A stretch of 64,000 nt of DNA from Rhipicephalus microplus (Eukaryota > Arthropoda > Arachnida > Ixodida > Ixodidae): positions 206,953,101 to 207,017,100 of the forward strand of contig NC_134701.1 of assembly GCF_043290135.1 (NCBI RefSeq), read 5' to 3'. Every line of letters starts with the position of its first letter. Position 1 is the first letter of the stretch. The translations under genes and the position numbers were made by a program. Below the pieces are notes generated by a model, which saw only the letters and a list, made by a program, of their open reading frames with translations, did no database searches and had not been told where the DNA came from. Positions 42,311 through 53,769 of the stretch are shown here, one piece after another.

Positions 42311-44245
42311 CCTTAGGCAGGCTTGATGTCGGGAAAGGAATCACTTTATTATGAGTAACAAAAGGTTTTAAAACATCAAAGGAACAAGCAGGCCTCACAC
42401 AATGCGAATAGCGTAAGGAGTGGGTCGTCCGATGATCCAACGCATTGCAAAAGCTTGTTCTTGTTTTGTTCTTTGTGGCGCATACCTACTTCAGGCGTAT
42501 TTCTTGATCACTGTCAGCCACTGCATAAAACGATTGCACGAAATTCCTAGCAAGTGTGTAGCATACACCTCGCTTCTCCGAAGAATGATGAATGATAGCA
42601 TAGTGAACGCCAGCCTACTGCACAGTTAGTATTTATGGCGTAATGGGTTACCCAGCAAGTGTGATTGTAGCAGTTACTCCGAGTATTAGAAAAAAAAAAG
42701 TTCTTAAAGGCCACTCTTCTAGCTTTGGCTGGGACAGTGCTGCACGTTCCGCGCAGGCATGGCTCTTTTTTTTTGCTATCTGCGCAAAGATACCTTACCA
42801 CCGTATTCTAAAACCTCCCTTCACTCAACGCTTCGCCTTCATTTGAGAAAGCCGATGGGAGCGCCACCTCTAGGCACGGCAAGTCACTGCATATCACCGA
42901 TAGTCTGCTGTGTTTCTTGAGTAGCATAGCGTCATTTTCAGCCGAGTGGTGGCGCAGTGATCAACTCTGTCATGTGAAGGGTGAAAATTGAATCGAGGAG
43001 CGTTTTTGAATACGGAGGTAAGAACTGCTGCTTGACTGCTCCTGCGTGGAGGTTGGAGGAAGCGTGTCGTTCAATTAATCTGTTCCGCAACAGTGAATAT
43101 ACCGCGCAGGCGTGACTTCCGAGTCGGAGTGCCCACTGGTGTGCTTTAAACGTAAAGTATACACATGACCTTCACTGCTCTACGAGTGTGCATGTGGAAG
43201 ATGTACGTGAAGGAAAAGTACATGAAGTAACATTATCTCTGTCTGCGGCTCGGAAAAACAGTTCAAAATTAACGGTATCGCTTTACCTGCATAATTAAGA
43301 AGGGCACAGAACGTACAGGATGGATTAAGAGGGAAAGAATATCATCACGGGAATGATTATTTCTGTTTAATGATGGGCGTTTTTTATGGCAGTCGTAACA
43401 AGCATTGCTGTAAGACGTATGTATTATTTACTAGACCGAATAACTTGCAAAGTTATTCTGTTTTCTTTGCAGTCCGTTGCAAAGAAAACAAACTGGTTTT
43501 TGGAGCTGTTATTGACATACCTGCAGCGTGACATGCATATGAAAAATTTGCAGGAACGATAAAGGTGACAGGTAGCGACTGGCGCCCACCAATCTTCATT
43601 TCTTGGCAGCGGCGCCGCTGTTAAAATGTATAAATATAGAAGAAAAAATATAATAAGGTTGATATAAATGACGTGATTTACGGCGCAGTCAGTTTGCACG
43701 AAAAAAGTTTGCCCAACATGGGAACGTGCTCTTACGTTTTATTTTCCGAGGTGTTTCCTCATTTGCTTGCGGTGGCTTCATATAAGAAGTAAACAGTCAT
43801 CATTACGCAGCTTTTATCTTGAATTATTTTATTTTTAAAGGCGCATGGCTTTTTTTCTGCAGTTGCAAGTAGGTTTCACCTTTCTTTTCAAAGTATACTT
43901 TGCTAGCACTCCTATCGAAATCGACGCACGCGGATTTCCTACAATCTTTTATTTGCGGTTCCTCAACTTCAGTCGTTAGTGGGTGATGAGCATACTTTCC
44001 ATTGGGCAACTGGATAATCGCTGTGAATAGCACTTGCGTAGTACGTAGCAGCTGACACCTGGTGTTCTTTATAACTATTTAATACTCAAGGTACACATAC
44101 GAATACAGGAACCAACGTGCTTTTGACATCACCCGTACTGAGGATAAGAAAACATTAGTTAGTAGAACGGTGCGTAGAGCAAAATATCAGTGGCCGAACA
44201 GAAAGCTAAAGCACTCACCCGGAAGGAGTACTTTCCGGATATGTT
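42311..44245. other. No recognisable gene
   Basis: A weak tRNA-like stretch lies at 42,945-43,010 (gagtggtggcgcagtgatca). Otherwise nothing is recognised in about 1.9 kb. Confidence 0.35.
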
Positions 44246-45335
44246 GGATGAATGGATGGATGGATATGACTGTACCCTTTAGATCGGGCGCTGGCTAGCA
44301 CCACCAAGCCGTCATATTTAATGAACCAAAAACTACATTAATTTTTTTCCTTTAAATAGTGAGGTTGAGGATTCGTACTTTGCAGTAATGGGTTTAATTT
44401 TCACTCTTGCCTTGACTTTAGCCACCAATCAGATAACCTCCTTCTAGTTAATTCTACCCGCTTAAAGTCTATTTTGTCCTCCCTGTCCCTAAACCCCTGT
44501 GCTTTGAAAAACTCTGCGCCATCATCCTGAGCTATAGGGTGAAGCCCTTTACAGAACATTATCAAGTCTTTGGCAGTTTCTTCTTCCTCTCCACATGCAC
44601 TGTATACCGTGTCTACCCCTTCGCATTTGGCCCGATATGTCTTGGTTCGCAATACTCCTGTCGTGGCCTCCAACAGTAGAGAACTACCCCGAGTATTATC
44701 ATAGATCTTTTCCTTGCCAATTTCTTGCTTAAAAATTCGATAGAACTCTAGTGCGGACTTCTTAATCATGCCAATTCTCCACATATCGGTCTCAGCTTCC
44801 TTCACCTTCTTCTTAACCGATAATTCTTTTTGGTTTGGCAACCTGCTGTTTTCTAAGTATTTACCAGTCGATTTTCTGGTTCGCTTCCTCCATTTTGTAT
44901 CGACATTCTTCATGTACAGGTAGCTGAATACCTTCCTAGCCCAACGCTCCTCCCCCATTTCTCTCAATCGCTTCTCAAGTTTTATCTTGCTGCTACCTTC
45001 CCTGCCCTCAAATGATGTCCATCCCATATCACCTTGTACTCCCCGATTTGGTGTTTTCCCGTGAGCTCCTAAAGCAAGCCTACCTATTCCACGTTGCTTA
45101 ATTTCTAATCTTGCTTGAACTTCTGATCTCATGCACAAGACCGCATTGCCGAACGTCAGACCAGGAACCACCACCCCTTTCCATATTCCTCTCACAACAT
45201 CATACCTATTGTAATTCCACAGTGCCCTGTTTTTCATTACCGCTGCATTCCTGTTACCTTTAGTCGTCACGTATATTTCGTGTTCCCTTAGGTACTCGGC
45301 CCCATTGCTCATCTATACGCCCAGATATTTGTGTT
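44246..45335 (-). mobile_element. 5'-truncated LINE with (GGAT)n-type tail
   Basis: A 303-codon minus-strand frame (44,401-45,312) corresponds to the C-terminal third of an ORF2: the region after RT (NAAVMKNRALWNYNRYDVVR, LTFGNAVLCM), a basic helical stretch, and a Cys/His segment (CGEEEETAKDLIMFC). The 3' end, at low coordinates, finishes in atggatggatggat repeats (44,248-44,272), a typical LINE tail. The frame is fully open. No clear target-site duplication; clade not assigned. Confidence 0.75.
44401..45312 (-). pseudogene. LINE ORF2 C-terminal fragment
   Basis: Continuous frame of 303 codons lacking endonuclease and RT catalytic motifs, so it cannot work alone. Preservation of such a long open frame in a truncated copy suggests recent insertion. 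The LAKD...C...H spacing near the end resembles a LINE C-terminal zinc finger. Confidence 0.7.
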
Positions 45336-46699
45336 TATCTGTTATCTCTAGCGTCATCGTCATCTATGAACAGTGCCATCTACCGGTGTCACCAGGTGCG
45401 CTGCTGACCGCGATTAAGCCCGATAGAGTTGAAATGTCTCAACAACGGCTGCCTTTTTTTCTGCAGGTTGCGTATAGAAGGCGACAATGAAGAAGAAATT
45501 CGATACCTATTACGCGCGGTCGCGATAAAAAGTGGCCATGCGAAACCGGTTCAACACATTTATTAGACGCGCCATAGTGCGTTGCTCTGCGTTCGCTTTT
45601 GAATGGAATATCTATGCCATGGTTGCGAAAAAAAATATTGCTGTTACTTCACTCAAATTATTTTTTAAAAAGGGCATTCGTCTTCTCTTTTTCTTAACCT
45701 TCAGCACCATCCCGTGCAAAGCTCCAGCACATATTGCGTCGGATAAATGCAGAGCTGTTGCTACGACTTTTTTTATGGCAAAAGGCACTTGCTGAAGACT
45801 ATTTTAGGAAAATGACACGCATTTTAATTAGTATTTTTGGTAAAGCACCCTTTAGCATCAAAGCTTCGGAGGGGAGAGGGGAGGGGAAGAGGCCACAGAG
45901 CACACCCCTGGCTATAGGAAGGGTCAATGGGGCCTTAATGTCGTTAAAGGCTATAAAATCGAAGGCGCTTTAACGAAGAGACATACCTCAGCAGAGCAAT
46001 GACCCCAATTGTGTATTCTTCTTCGGAACACACACGCACACCTACACTCAAACACAGACACGCACACACACAGTACGTTCCATGCGTAGGACAGTCATAC
46101 AGAAACGAATAATTGATAAGGTAAATAATGTTAATTGCACTAATTGAATTATCGCTAAAGTTGAGTTGTATGGTAAAAACGCGCTATCCATCCTCAGAAA
46201 GACAGGGGAACAATAGTTCTAGGACTAAAGAAAATAGGGCTGGTTGGTAGATACTCATAATAAAAGAAATAAGTTTGCTGAGTTCTTTCAAACTTTTGGT
46301 TACTCATGCAATAAATGTTGCATGTTTGGAAGAAAAGAGCTCATTAGGCTTAACATTGTTGACGTTATCTCCACAGAAGTCAGCCTCAATCGCATTTAAT
46401 GTGTCATCCTGAAACGAGGAACATGAATGTGCCCATCCGAAGATATATCTGCACTTACGCATTATTTGTGCTAGCTTTATAATGACAATGTAATGGGCTA
46501 TCTAGCGGTAGAAGAAGCCAGACGCTTAGGCTTCCCCCTCTTAAAACCCCGATACTCAGCTAAAATGGTTTACTTCGGAAAATTTTGGTACCTTTGCCAT
46601 TGTGTTAAACCACCGCTCCACGTCTCCAGGAAAGTACAAAGCTGCATCAGTTCATTTTAAGTGCGAAGCATTTCTTAGCGAACTTTGGCGACTTTGAGC
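45336..46699. other. No recognisable gene; CA-rich tract at 46,028-46,076
   Basis: The tract at 46,028-46,076 is an interrupted acacac microsatellite. No exon or element was recognised elsewhere. Confidence 0.4.
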
Positions 46700-46844
46700 G
46701 TGTCCGTCCGTCCGTCCGTCCGTCCGTCCATCCATCCATCCATCCATCCATCCATCCATCCATCCATCCATCCATCCATCCATCCATCCATCCATCCATC
46801 CATCCATCCATCCATCCATCCATCCATCCATCCATCCATCCATC
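46700..46844. repeat. (CGTC)n-(CATC)n microsatellite, left of the gypsy insertion
   Basis: Five cgtc-type units followed by about 30 uninterrupted catc units. It stops exactly at the LTR start and resumes at 52,084. The long WMDG-repeat open frames on the minus strand are artefacts. Confidence 0.95.
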
Positions 46845-47007
46845 TGTAGTGGAGCATACGCACCAACGCGTATGAGCCTTCGGAAGACAACAACAAGCCC
46901 GTGCTCTGATTGCGCGAGAACCTGTGCCGCCTTTGCCAGACTTGCTGATCGGCCATTTTCCGTCGCGACCTCGTTGCGACTCCTCTGTTCGAATAAACAT
47001 CATCGCA
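46845..47007 (+). repeat. 5' LTR
   Basis: Starts tgtagtggagcatacg and ends aaacatcatcgca. It contains gaataaa near its 3' end, a plausible polyadenylation signal. Confidence 0.94.
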
Positions 47008-47085
47008 TTTGGTGGAGGCTGCTGAGATCCCTAAGCAGACCTGGAGCTCCGCTCTCGCAAGTTGGCCGAAAGACCACCGTACAAC

Positions 47086-48344
47086 ATGACTGACGCAGTC
47101 GCCAACCAGCCCATCCCAGCACAGCCAGCACCATCGGCTGCCCCGTCGACCTGCCCCGGTGCTACCCGTCAGCGGGACCACCAATCTTCAGCGGCAGTGG
47201 TGAGCAAGACGTCGAAGACTGGTTCTGCTTGTACGAACGCGTGAGTGCCAGCAACAAATGGGACAACGACTCTAAGCTTGCCTATGTTATCTTTTACTTG
47301 GCTGACGTCGCCAAGCTATGGTTCACCAACCGCGAAACCGCCATCGCCAGCTGGTCCACCTTTAAGACCCTCGTGACCGAAGCGTTCGGCCGACCAGAGG
47401 TCCGCAAGCTCCGTGCTGACCAGCGTCTGCGCCACCGAGCCCAGCAGCCTGGCGAGACCTTTACTAGCTATATTGAGGATGTGCTCGACCTCTGCAGGCG
47501 TGTTAACTCATCCATGCCCGAAGAAGAGAAAATTCGACATATTCTCAAAGGCATCGACGATGGCGCATTCCAGATGTTGCTGGCGAAAAGCCCGACCACG
47601 GTGGCAGTCCTCGTAAGCCTGTGCCAGAGCTTCGATGAATTGCGTCGTCAGCGTTTCATCTCCCGACAGAGTGTCCCGTCACCAGATTCGATCTCGGCCG
47701 TCGCACTCGCAAATGGCAACGTTCACCAAGGAACTCTGTCGAACCACATTAAAGACTTCATCAGGGAGGAAGTCGCCCGACAGCTCTCCCTGCTGCCGCA
47801 TAGCGACGCGCGCACGACAAGCCTCCCTTCGAATATGCAGCAGGCCATACGCACTGAAATTTGCAAGGCACTCCCTACAGTTCCGGCCTCTTACCCATGT
47901 ACTTCGGTGTTATCTGATCTCTCAACTGCTGGCTACGCACCAACTGCGCCGCCTTCACCTCTTAGCTACGCAGCTGTGGTCGCGCGGCCCCCACCGCATT
48001 CAGTCGCCTTATCGGCTCCACCTCCTCCGGCCTCGCCTCCAGTTTACAGGCTCCCACCTCGCTTTTTCCGTCCATCTAATGAGTGGCGCACCCGAGACAA
48101 TTGTCCCATCTGCTTCGTGTGTGGTATCGCTGGCCACATTGCACGCTTCTGCCGCCGTCGTCCCACACCTGCGCACGCATACTTCGGAGCTCCTACCTAC
48201 GCACCGCAGCAGACCACCACGTCTGCATATGAACAGAGGCACTCCGACTCGGATCGCCACCCATCGACTGCTCGTGGCCCATCACGTCGTCGCCGATCGC
48301 CATCGCCTATGCGTCGTCGACCACCTCCTGAGAAGGGAAACTAA
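47086..48344 (+). pseudogene. Ty3/gypsy gag, frameshifted
   Basis: The likely start is ATG at 47,086 ([14 protein letters not shown]). The frame changes near 47,145-47,165, after which the main frame runs to 48,344 through [23 protein letters not shown] and HILKGID, the retrotransposon Gag capsid pattern. A Pro/Ala-rich segment leads to a CCHC zinc knuckle (CFVCGIAGHIARFC, about 48,114-48,155) and a basic Arg/Ser tail. It would form particles and bind element RNA. A single small deletion would explain the loss of frame. Confidence 0.9.
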
Positions 48345-48421
48345 TCAGTGCAGTTCCGGAGGCAAGAACTGCACCTTGTGCGCAATTCCCAAGGCCTCCA
48401 TTTTCGCCGCAAAATGTTGTT

Positions 48422-49110
48422 GATGTCGATGTTGAGGGAGTCGCCACATTAGCGTTAATTTATACCAGGGCGCCGTTTCAGTGATGAACGCAAAATTTTG
48501 TAGGAAACTGAAAAAAGTGACCACATCTCTCAGTGGCTTGGTGCTGTCCACGGCTAGCACGCAACGCATTCATCCCTCGGCTGTGTGTACGGCGCGCGTC
48601 GTCATCCGAGACGTTTTGTACGTCGTACAGTTTTTTGTTCTACCATCTTGCTCTCATGACCTTATCCTGGGTTGGGATTTCTTATCACGTCATGAAGCTA
48701 TCATCGATTGTTCCCGTGCCAAAGTGTCCCTTGTGCCAACATGTGAATTTCCACCACCCGATCGCTCTCCTCTGCTCTGCAAAGTCATCGCTGATGACGA
48801 CATCACCTTGCCTCCTGAAGCTTCGGTCCCTATTAGCCTTTCATGTCTGGCGCAACCTGAAGCCACGGTGGTGTTTACGCCATCTCCGGTTTTTACTGAA
48901 CGCAAGGGCGTCGTTCTCCCATTTGCTTTTCTTACAATTGCGTCTGGTTTAATCATAATGCTGATCACCAACCACTGCAACTACCCCATTGGCTTACTTC
49001 GTGGTGAAACGTTAGGATATGTGCAACCTGTCGACCATATCGATGATATTATTCTTCCCGACGAAACGCCATGTCACATTGCTGCAATCACTCATGCGTC
49101 TGAGCCATGA
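48422..49110 (+). pseudogene. Ty3/gypsy retropepsin, active site lost
   Basis: The strand carrying the active site reads ALIYTRAP where DTGA is expected; the catalytic Asp codon at 48,461 is tat and the Gly is Arg. A frameshift follows at about 48,475. The remaining domain is open from 48,481 (PSCSHDLILGWDFL) through a linker to a TGA at 49,108-49,110. It would mature Gag-Pol; here catalysis is impossible. Confidence 0.85.
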
Positions 49111-50350
49111 AGTTCGTCAGCCTTCGACAATGATATTGACGCAGACCTTCCCCTCTCGCATCGCCGCCAACTTGTTGCTCTCCTTAACAAGTTTCGTTCT
49201 TCTTTCGACTTTCAAGAACCTGCTTTGGGCCGCACCACGACTATCGCTCATACTATTGACACCGGCTCACATTCGCCTCTGTGACACCGTCCTTACCGAG
49301 TTTCCGCCGAAGAGCGCCGCGTCATTACGGAGCAAGTAGATGACATGCTTAAACGTGGAGTCATACAGCCTTCTCAAAGCGCTTGGTCATCACGTGTGGT
49401 TCTGGTCATGAAAAAAGATGGCACCGTACAATTTTGCGTGGACTATCGCCGCTTAAACAATATTACGAAAAAAGATGTCTACCCGCTACCACGAATAGAC
49501 GATGCTCTTGACTGTTTACAAGGCGCCGAGTACTTTACATCTTTGGATCTGCGTTCTGGGTATTGGCAGGTGCCAATGGCTGAATGTGATCGCCCTAAAA
49601 CAGCCTTTGTAACGCCGGATGGCCTATATGAGTTCAAAGTCATGCCATTTGGGCTCTGCAACGCGCCTGCCAGATTTGAGCGCATGATCGACACCATCTT
49701 GCGTGCCCACAAGTGGAAAACCTGCTTATGTTACCTGGACGACATCGTAGTCTTTTCATCTGATTTCCCGACACATCTTGCTCGCCTCCACGAGATTCTG
49801 ACGTGTCTAACTTCTGCAGGCCTAAAACTTAACTCCAAAAAGTGCCACTTCGCAGCACAAAAACTAACCATCTTGGGACATGTCATCACAAGAGACGGTG
49901 TTCTTCCGGATCCCGATAAGCTTCGAGCTGTCGCTGACTTTCCATTGCCCACATCACTGAAAGCCCTAAGAAGTTTCGTCGGTCTCTGCTCCTACTTTCG
50001 TCGCTTCGTGCGCAACTTCGCGTCCATCATCGCACCTCTCACGAGACTGCTTTCCAACAGCAAAGGCATATCTTCATGGTCACCTGCATGTGACGACGCA
50101 TTTCGCCAGCTGCGCCGCCTGCTGACCTCACCACCTATTCTTCGTCACTTCGACCCTGCTGCGGCCACAGAAATTCACACCGATGCAAGTGGCTTCAGTC
50201 TTGGTGCAGTTTTGGCACAACGGAAAGGCACCCAAGCTGAATACGTAGTCGCCTATGCAAGTCGCGCTCTCAAGAAGGCTGAATCGAATTACTCCGTGAC
50301 AGAGAAGGAGTGTTTGGCCATAATCTGGGCGTTGATGAAGTTTTCGCCCG
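49111..50350 (+). pseudogene. Ty3/gypsy reverse transcriptase
   Basis: The same frame continues after the stop at 49,108, with a second TGA at 49,282-49,284, then is open. Motifs run in order: [67 protein letters not shown], and the catalytic YLDD at 49,732-49,743. The connection ([19 protein letters not shown]) follows. All catalytic residues are present, so only upstream stops inactivate it. It would copy the element RNA into DNA. Confidence 0.93.
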
Positions 50351-51073
50351 TACCTTTACGGCCGTCCTTTCGACGTGGTCACATACCACCACGCTCTATG
50401 TTGGCTGTCCACCTTGAAAGACCCGTCCGGACGCCTGGGGCGTTGGGCACTTCGATTGCAAGAATACGACATCCGTGTCATATATCGTTCCGGTCGCAAG
50501 CATGCGGATGCCGATGCACTTTCGCGATTGCCATTAACACCAGATGTGGCTTCTCTATCTCCCCCTTTTACCACCTTGTCACCACTCGACACGACTGACA
50601 TGCTTTCGGAGCAGCGTAAAGACCCATACCTTGCCTTGTTAGTCGACTACCCTACCGATCCGTCTGCTGTCCCTTCCACGAGAGCGCTACGCCAGCAAGC
50701 AGCCCACTTTTCTTTACGAGACAACATTCTCTACCGCCGCAACTACATGCCTGGTGGTCGGAAGTGGCTCCTTGCTGTCCGAACTCATATGCGCTCTGAC
50801 ATCTGCATGAATTTCCATGCAGATCCTCAAAGTGCTCACGCAGGTGTCCTGAAAACCTACGAAAGGCTGCGCCAACGCTATTACTCGCGAGGAATGTATC
50901 GCTTTGTGCAGAAATACGTTCAGTCTTGCACCACTTGCCAACAGAACAAGACACCTCCACGGCACCTTACTGGCATGTTACAGCCGCTCCCGTGCCCGGC
51001 TCGCCCATTCGACCACGTGGGTATGGCCCCCTCTTATGGCCCCCTCCCATATAGCAGCTCTGGAAACCGGTAG
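50151..51073 (+). pseudogene. Ty3/gypsy RNase H and integrase zinc region
   Basis: RNase H begins [15 protein letters not shown] and [11 protein letters not shown] one-base expansion of a T run (50,341-50,344) shifts the frame, which resumes [17 protein letters not shown] in +1. The integrase zinc-binding region follows with HADPQSAH and CTTCQQNK spaced as an HHCC finger. The frame ends in TAG at 51,071-51,073, in place of a conserved Trp. Confidence 0.9.
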
Positions 51074-51886
51074 ATTATTGTCGGAGTCGATCATCTGAAA
51101 CGCTACGCTGAGACTGCAGCTCTACCGGCAGCGACCGCCCACGAAGTTGCACACTTCATTCTCCGCAGCTTCATTCAACGCCATGGTGCTCCGTGGGAAT
51201 TACTCAGTGATAGGGGTCGAGTGTTCCTGTCGGAGGTCATCCAAGCTATCCTCGCTGAATGCAACATTATCCACCGGAAATCTGCCGCATACCATCCATA
51301 GACAAATGGTCTTACTGAGCCGTTCAACCGCACACTTGGCGACATGCCGAGGATGTACACCTCCTCCGACCACACTAACTGGGACGCTGTATTGCCCTTT
51401 GTTACCTTCGCTTATAACACCGCGACGCAAGCGACTACCGGTTTTTCCCCGTTCTTTCTATTGTACGGCCGCGAACCTTCCCACCCATTCGACACTATAC
51501 TACCGTATCGCCCTGATGCATCTGAGTGCTCCCCGCTTTCGGAAGTCGCCAGATACGCTGAAGACTGCCGTCAGTTGGCTCGGTCTCTGACAACTGAGGC
51601 TCAAGGTCTACAAAAGATTCGACACGACGACGCTCACCGCATAGCTCCTACATTTCGTGATGGCTCCCTTGTGTGGCTTTGCGTGCCCCCGCACGTTCCT
51701 GGCCTGTCTTCTAAACTTCTGGCCCGGTACCATGGTCCCTACCGTGTCATTGACGCGACCTCCCCGGTGAATTACGTCCTCGAGCCATTAACACAATCAC
51801 CAGATTTGCGCCGTCGAGGACGCGAGACCGTACACGTCGACCATCTCAAGCCCTACTATGACCCCCTCATTGTGCCTACTCTCTGA
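51074..51886 (+). pseudogene. Ty3/gypsy integrase core
   Basis: In the same frame as the preceding segment. Catalytic residues are the Asp in VGVDHLKRYAE, the Asp in LLSDRG and the Glu in TNGLTEPFN. A TAG at 51,299-51,301 replaces a conserved Gln three codons before TNGLTE. The C-terminal part (WDAVLPFVTFAYNTATQ, YHGPYRVID, HVDHLKPYYDP) is intact to the natural stop at 51,884-51,886. Only nonsense mutations are seen here. Confidence 0.9.
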
Positions 51887-51906
51887 GTCGCCAGGATGGC
51901 TACCCT

Positions 51907-51920
51907 TCACCCGGGGGTAT
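51907..51920 (+). other. Polypurine tract candidate
   Basis: tcacccgggggtat lies directly before the 3' LTR; the ggggg run is the purine core. Confidence 0.5.
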
Positions 51921-52083
51921 TGTAGTGGAGCATACGCACCAACGTGTATGCGCCTTCGGAAGACAACGAAAAGCCCGTGCTCTGATTGCGCGAGAACCTG
52001 TGCCGCCTTTGCCAGACTTGCTGTTCGCCCATTTTCCGTCGCGACCTCGTTGCGACTCCTCTGTTCGAATAAACATCATCGCA
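51921..52083 (+). repeat. 3' LTR
   Basis: 163 bp, matching the 5' LTR with about six substitutions, and immediately followed by catcc of the interrupted microsatellite. Confidence 0.94.
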
Positions 52084-52175
52084 CATCCATCCATCCATCC
52101 ATCTGTCCATCCGTCCGTCCGTTCATCCGTCCGTCCATCCATCCATCCATTCGTCTGTCCGTCTGTCCGTCTACG
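52084..52175. repeat. (CATC)n/(GTCC)n microsatellite, right of the gypsy insertion
   Basis: Continuation of the tract at 46,700-46,844, with more gtcc and gtct variants. Confidence 0.92.
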
Positions 52176-52755
52176 ACTTTTGACTTTTAGCTCTCCTGGC
52201 TGTTTGGATAATGGTATCGATGCCAAACTTGGTATGGTATAACATGACAGCATGAAGAACATATATGATTAGTCGTGACATGAAAATCTTGACATGTATG
52301 TCATGATTTACATTTCATGGTCCTTCAGCTCTTGCGGTGGTTTCGTTCACATGTGACATGTTGCAAAACTGTAATGGTATGGCATGATTGCATGGCGAAC
52401 ACAAGCGACAGACTAACATGAAAATCATCACATGCGTGTCATGTAACAACATGACTACATGCCACGCTCATGACGCGTTCGCGGCCGTTTCTGAACCGTC
52501 ATATAAACCAAATTTGGTATTACGGTACGTGAATGGATAACGAAGGTATGTGACGGGTGCAAACATGATAAACATGAAATGCGTGTCATGTAACAACATG
52601 ACTACATGTTACGCTCATGATGCGCTCCTGGCCGTTTCGCTAGCTTCAAATGTACCAAACTCGGTATTACGTGACGCAAACGGACGACATAAGTAGATGA
52701 CACATCCAAACATAATAATCACGACATGCGTGTCATGTAACAACATGACTACATG

Positions 52756-52935
52756 GTATAACAGTCAGTTCAAGTGCACGAATAAACAGAAAGGAAGAGA
52801 GGACAAGCGCTTAAAAACTTACAAATTGGGCGAACTCTGTCCCTACACTGTGCGTTCGTCTCAATCTTAACAATGGCATCCACACACTCCGAATTGCACC
52901 TGTGTCGCTCCTCTTCCACCACTTGCCTGGAAGAT
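52756..52935. mobile_element. 180-bp insertion in the satellite
   Basis: Unrelated to the satellite unit and flanked by tgactacatg (52,746-52,755 and 52,936-52,945). That word also belongs to the satellite, so the duplication could be the repeat itself. Probably a small non-autonomous element of unknown class. Confidence 0.45.
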
Positions 52936-53103
52936 TGACTACATGACACAGGAATGTTGCACACACGGCTGTTTCGCTAGCTTCATATATTCCAAATTTG
53001 GTATTACGTGACGTCAATGAATGACGAAAGTACGTGACTGGTGCAAACATGATAATCAAGAGATGCGTATCATGTGAGAACATGACTACATGACTACATG
53101 CCA

Positions 53104-53448
53104 CAGTCAAGGCACCAATACATTTCGACGTGATGAGGAGGGCGTGCTCACCGGCGTTCATGTTGTCGCGTCACGCCGGCGTTGCCACGCCAGGCGCCGG
53201 TACTGCCATTTACTCGCAGGTGCTCGACGCGCTGCGTTGCTTTGAAAAGAGGGAGACGCAGTGTCGTGTGGGTAACACATCGACGCGAAATGCAGCTTGT
53301 CGCATTGCGTGCCGGTTGACGTTGAGCCGCACCCACGGACGCTGGTCGCGCCTGGTGTCAGACTATAGAGTGCTCGCGTTTCGCTGACGTAGTGTCGCTG
53401 TCCCCAGCGTGCGCGCGCGTCAACCCTACATTGGGGTATATTGGGCCC
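53104..53448. mobile_element. ~345-bp GC-rich insertion in the satellite
   Basis: GC-rich sequence (cgcgtcacgccggcgttgcc and similar) splits a satellite unit between gactacatgcc and ttcatggtgcgctcg. No ORF or termini were recognised. Confidence 0.4.
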
Positions 53449-53769
53449 TTCATGGTGCGCTCGTCGCCGTTTCGCTAGCTCCACATATACCAAATTTGGT
53501 GTTAAGTGACGTCAATGGATTACGAAAGTATGCGAGTGGTGCAAATATGATACTCCTGACACGCGTGTCATTCCAAGACATGACAACATACAACGAACGT
53601 CCATAGCGTGCTCGCGGTCGTTTCGCTAGCTCTACATATACTAAATTTTGTGTTACGTGACGTGAATAGATGACGAAGGTAAACGTCACATCCAAACATG
53701 ATAATCATGGCACAGAAGTTTTGTACGGCATCATTTACTTCCACGTCGTAACGTTGTGCTGATTTTAAA

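Larger units (their letters stand above)
46845..52083 (+). mobile_element. Full-length but inactivated Ty3/gypsy element
   Basis: Two 163-bp LTRs (46,845-47,007 and 51,921-52,083; TG...CA) differ at about six positions. The target-site duplication is catc within a (CATC)n tract. A primer-site-like tttggtggaggctgctgag follows the 5' LTR and a purine-rich run (cacccgggggtat) precedes the 3' LTR. Gag, protease, RT, RNase H and integrase are in standard gypsy order. Two frameshifts in gag and protease, one in RNase H, and four nonsense codons in pol make it inactive. Confidence 0.95.
52190..53715 (+). repeat. Diverged tandem repeat, unit about 145 bp, with two insertions
   Basis: Units carry cgtttcgctagctcc, atataccaaatttggtatta, cgtgacg, gtgcaaacatgataatcatg, catgcgtgtcatgtaacaac and atgactacatg in that order. 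Unit starts lie near 52,467, 52,613, 52,960, 53,458 and 53,605; earlier units are more diverged. The satellite is interrupted at 52,756-52,935 and about 53,104-53,448 by unrelated sequence. No coding capacity. Confidence 0.8.

Noticed and set aside
46652..47184. Long minus-strand ORFs made of repeating WMDG residues
   Set aside because: They are the translation of the (CATC)n microsatellite; every frame is open by periodicity.
48009..48260. Minus-strand ORFs within the gypsy gag
   Set aside because: Shadow frames of the real + strand gag.
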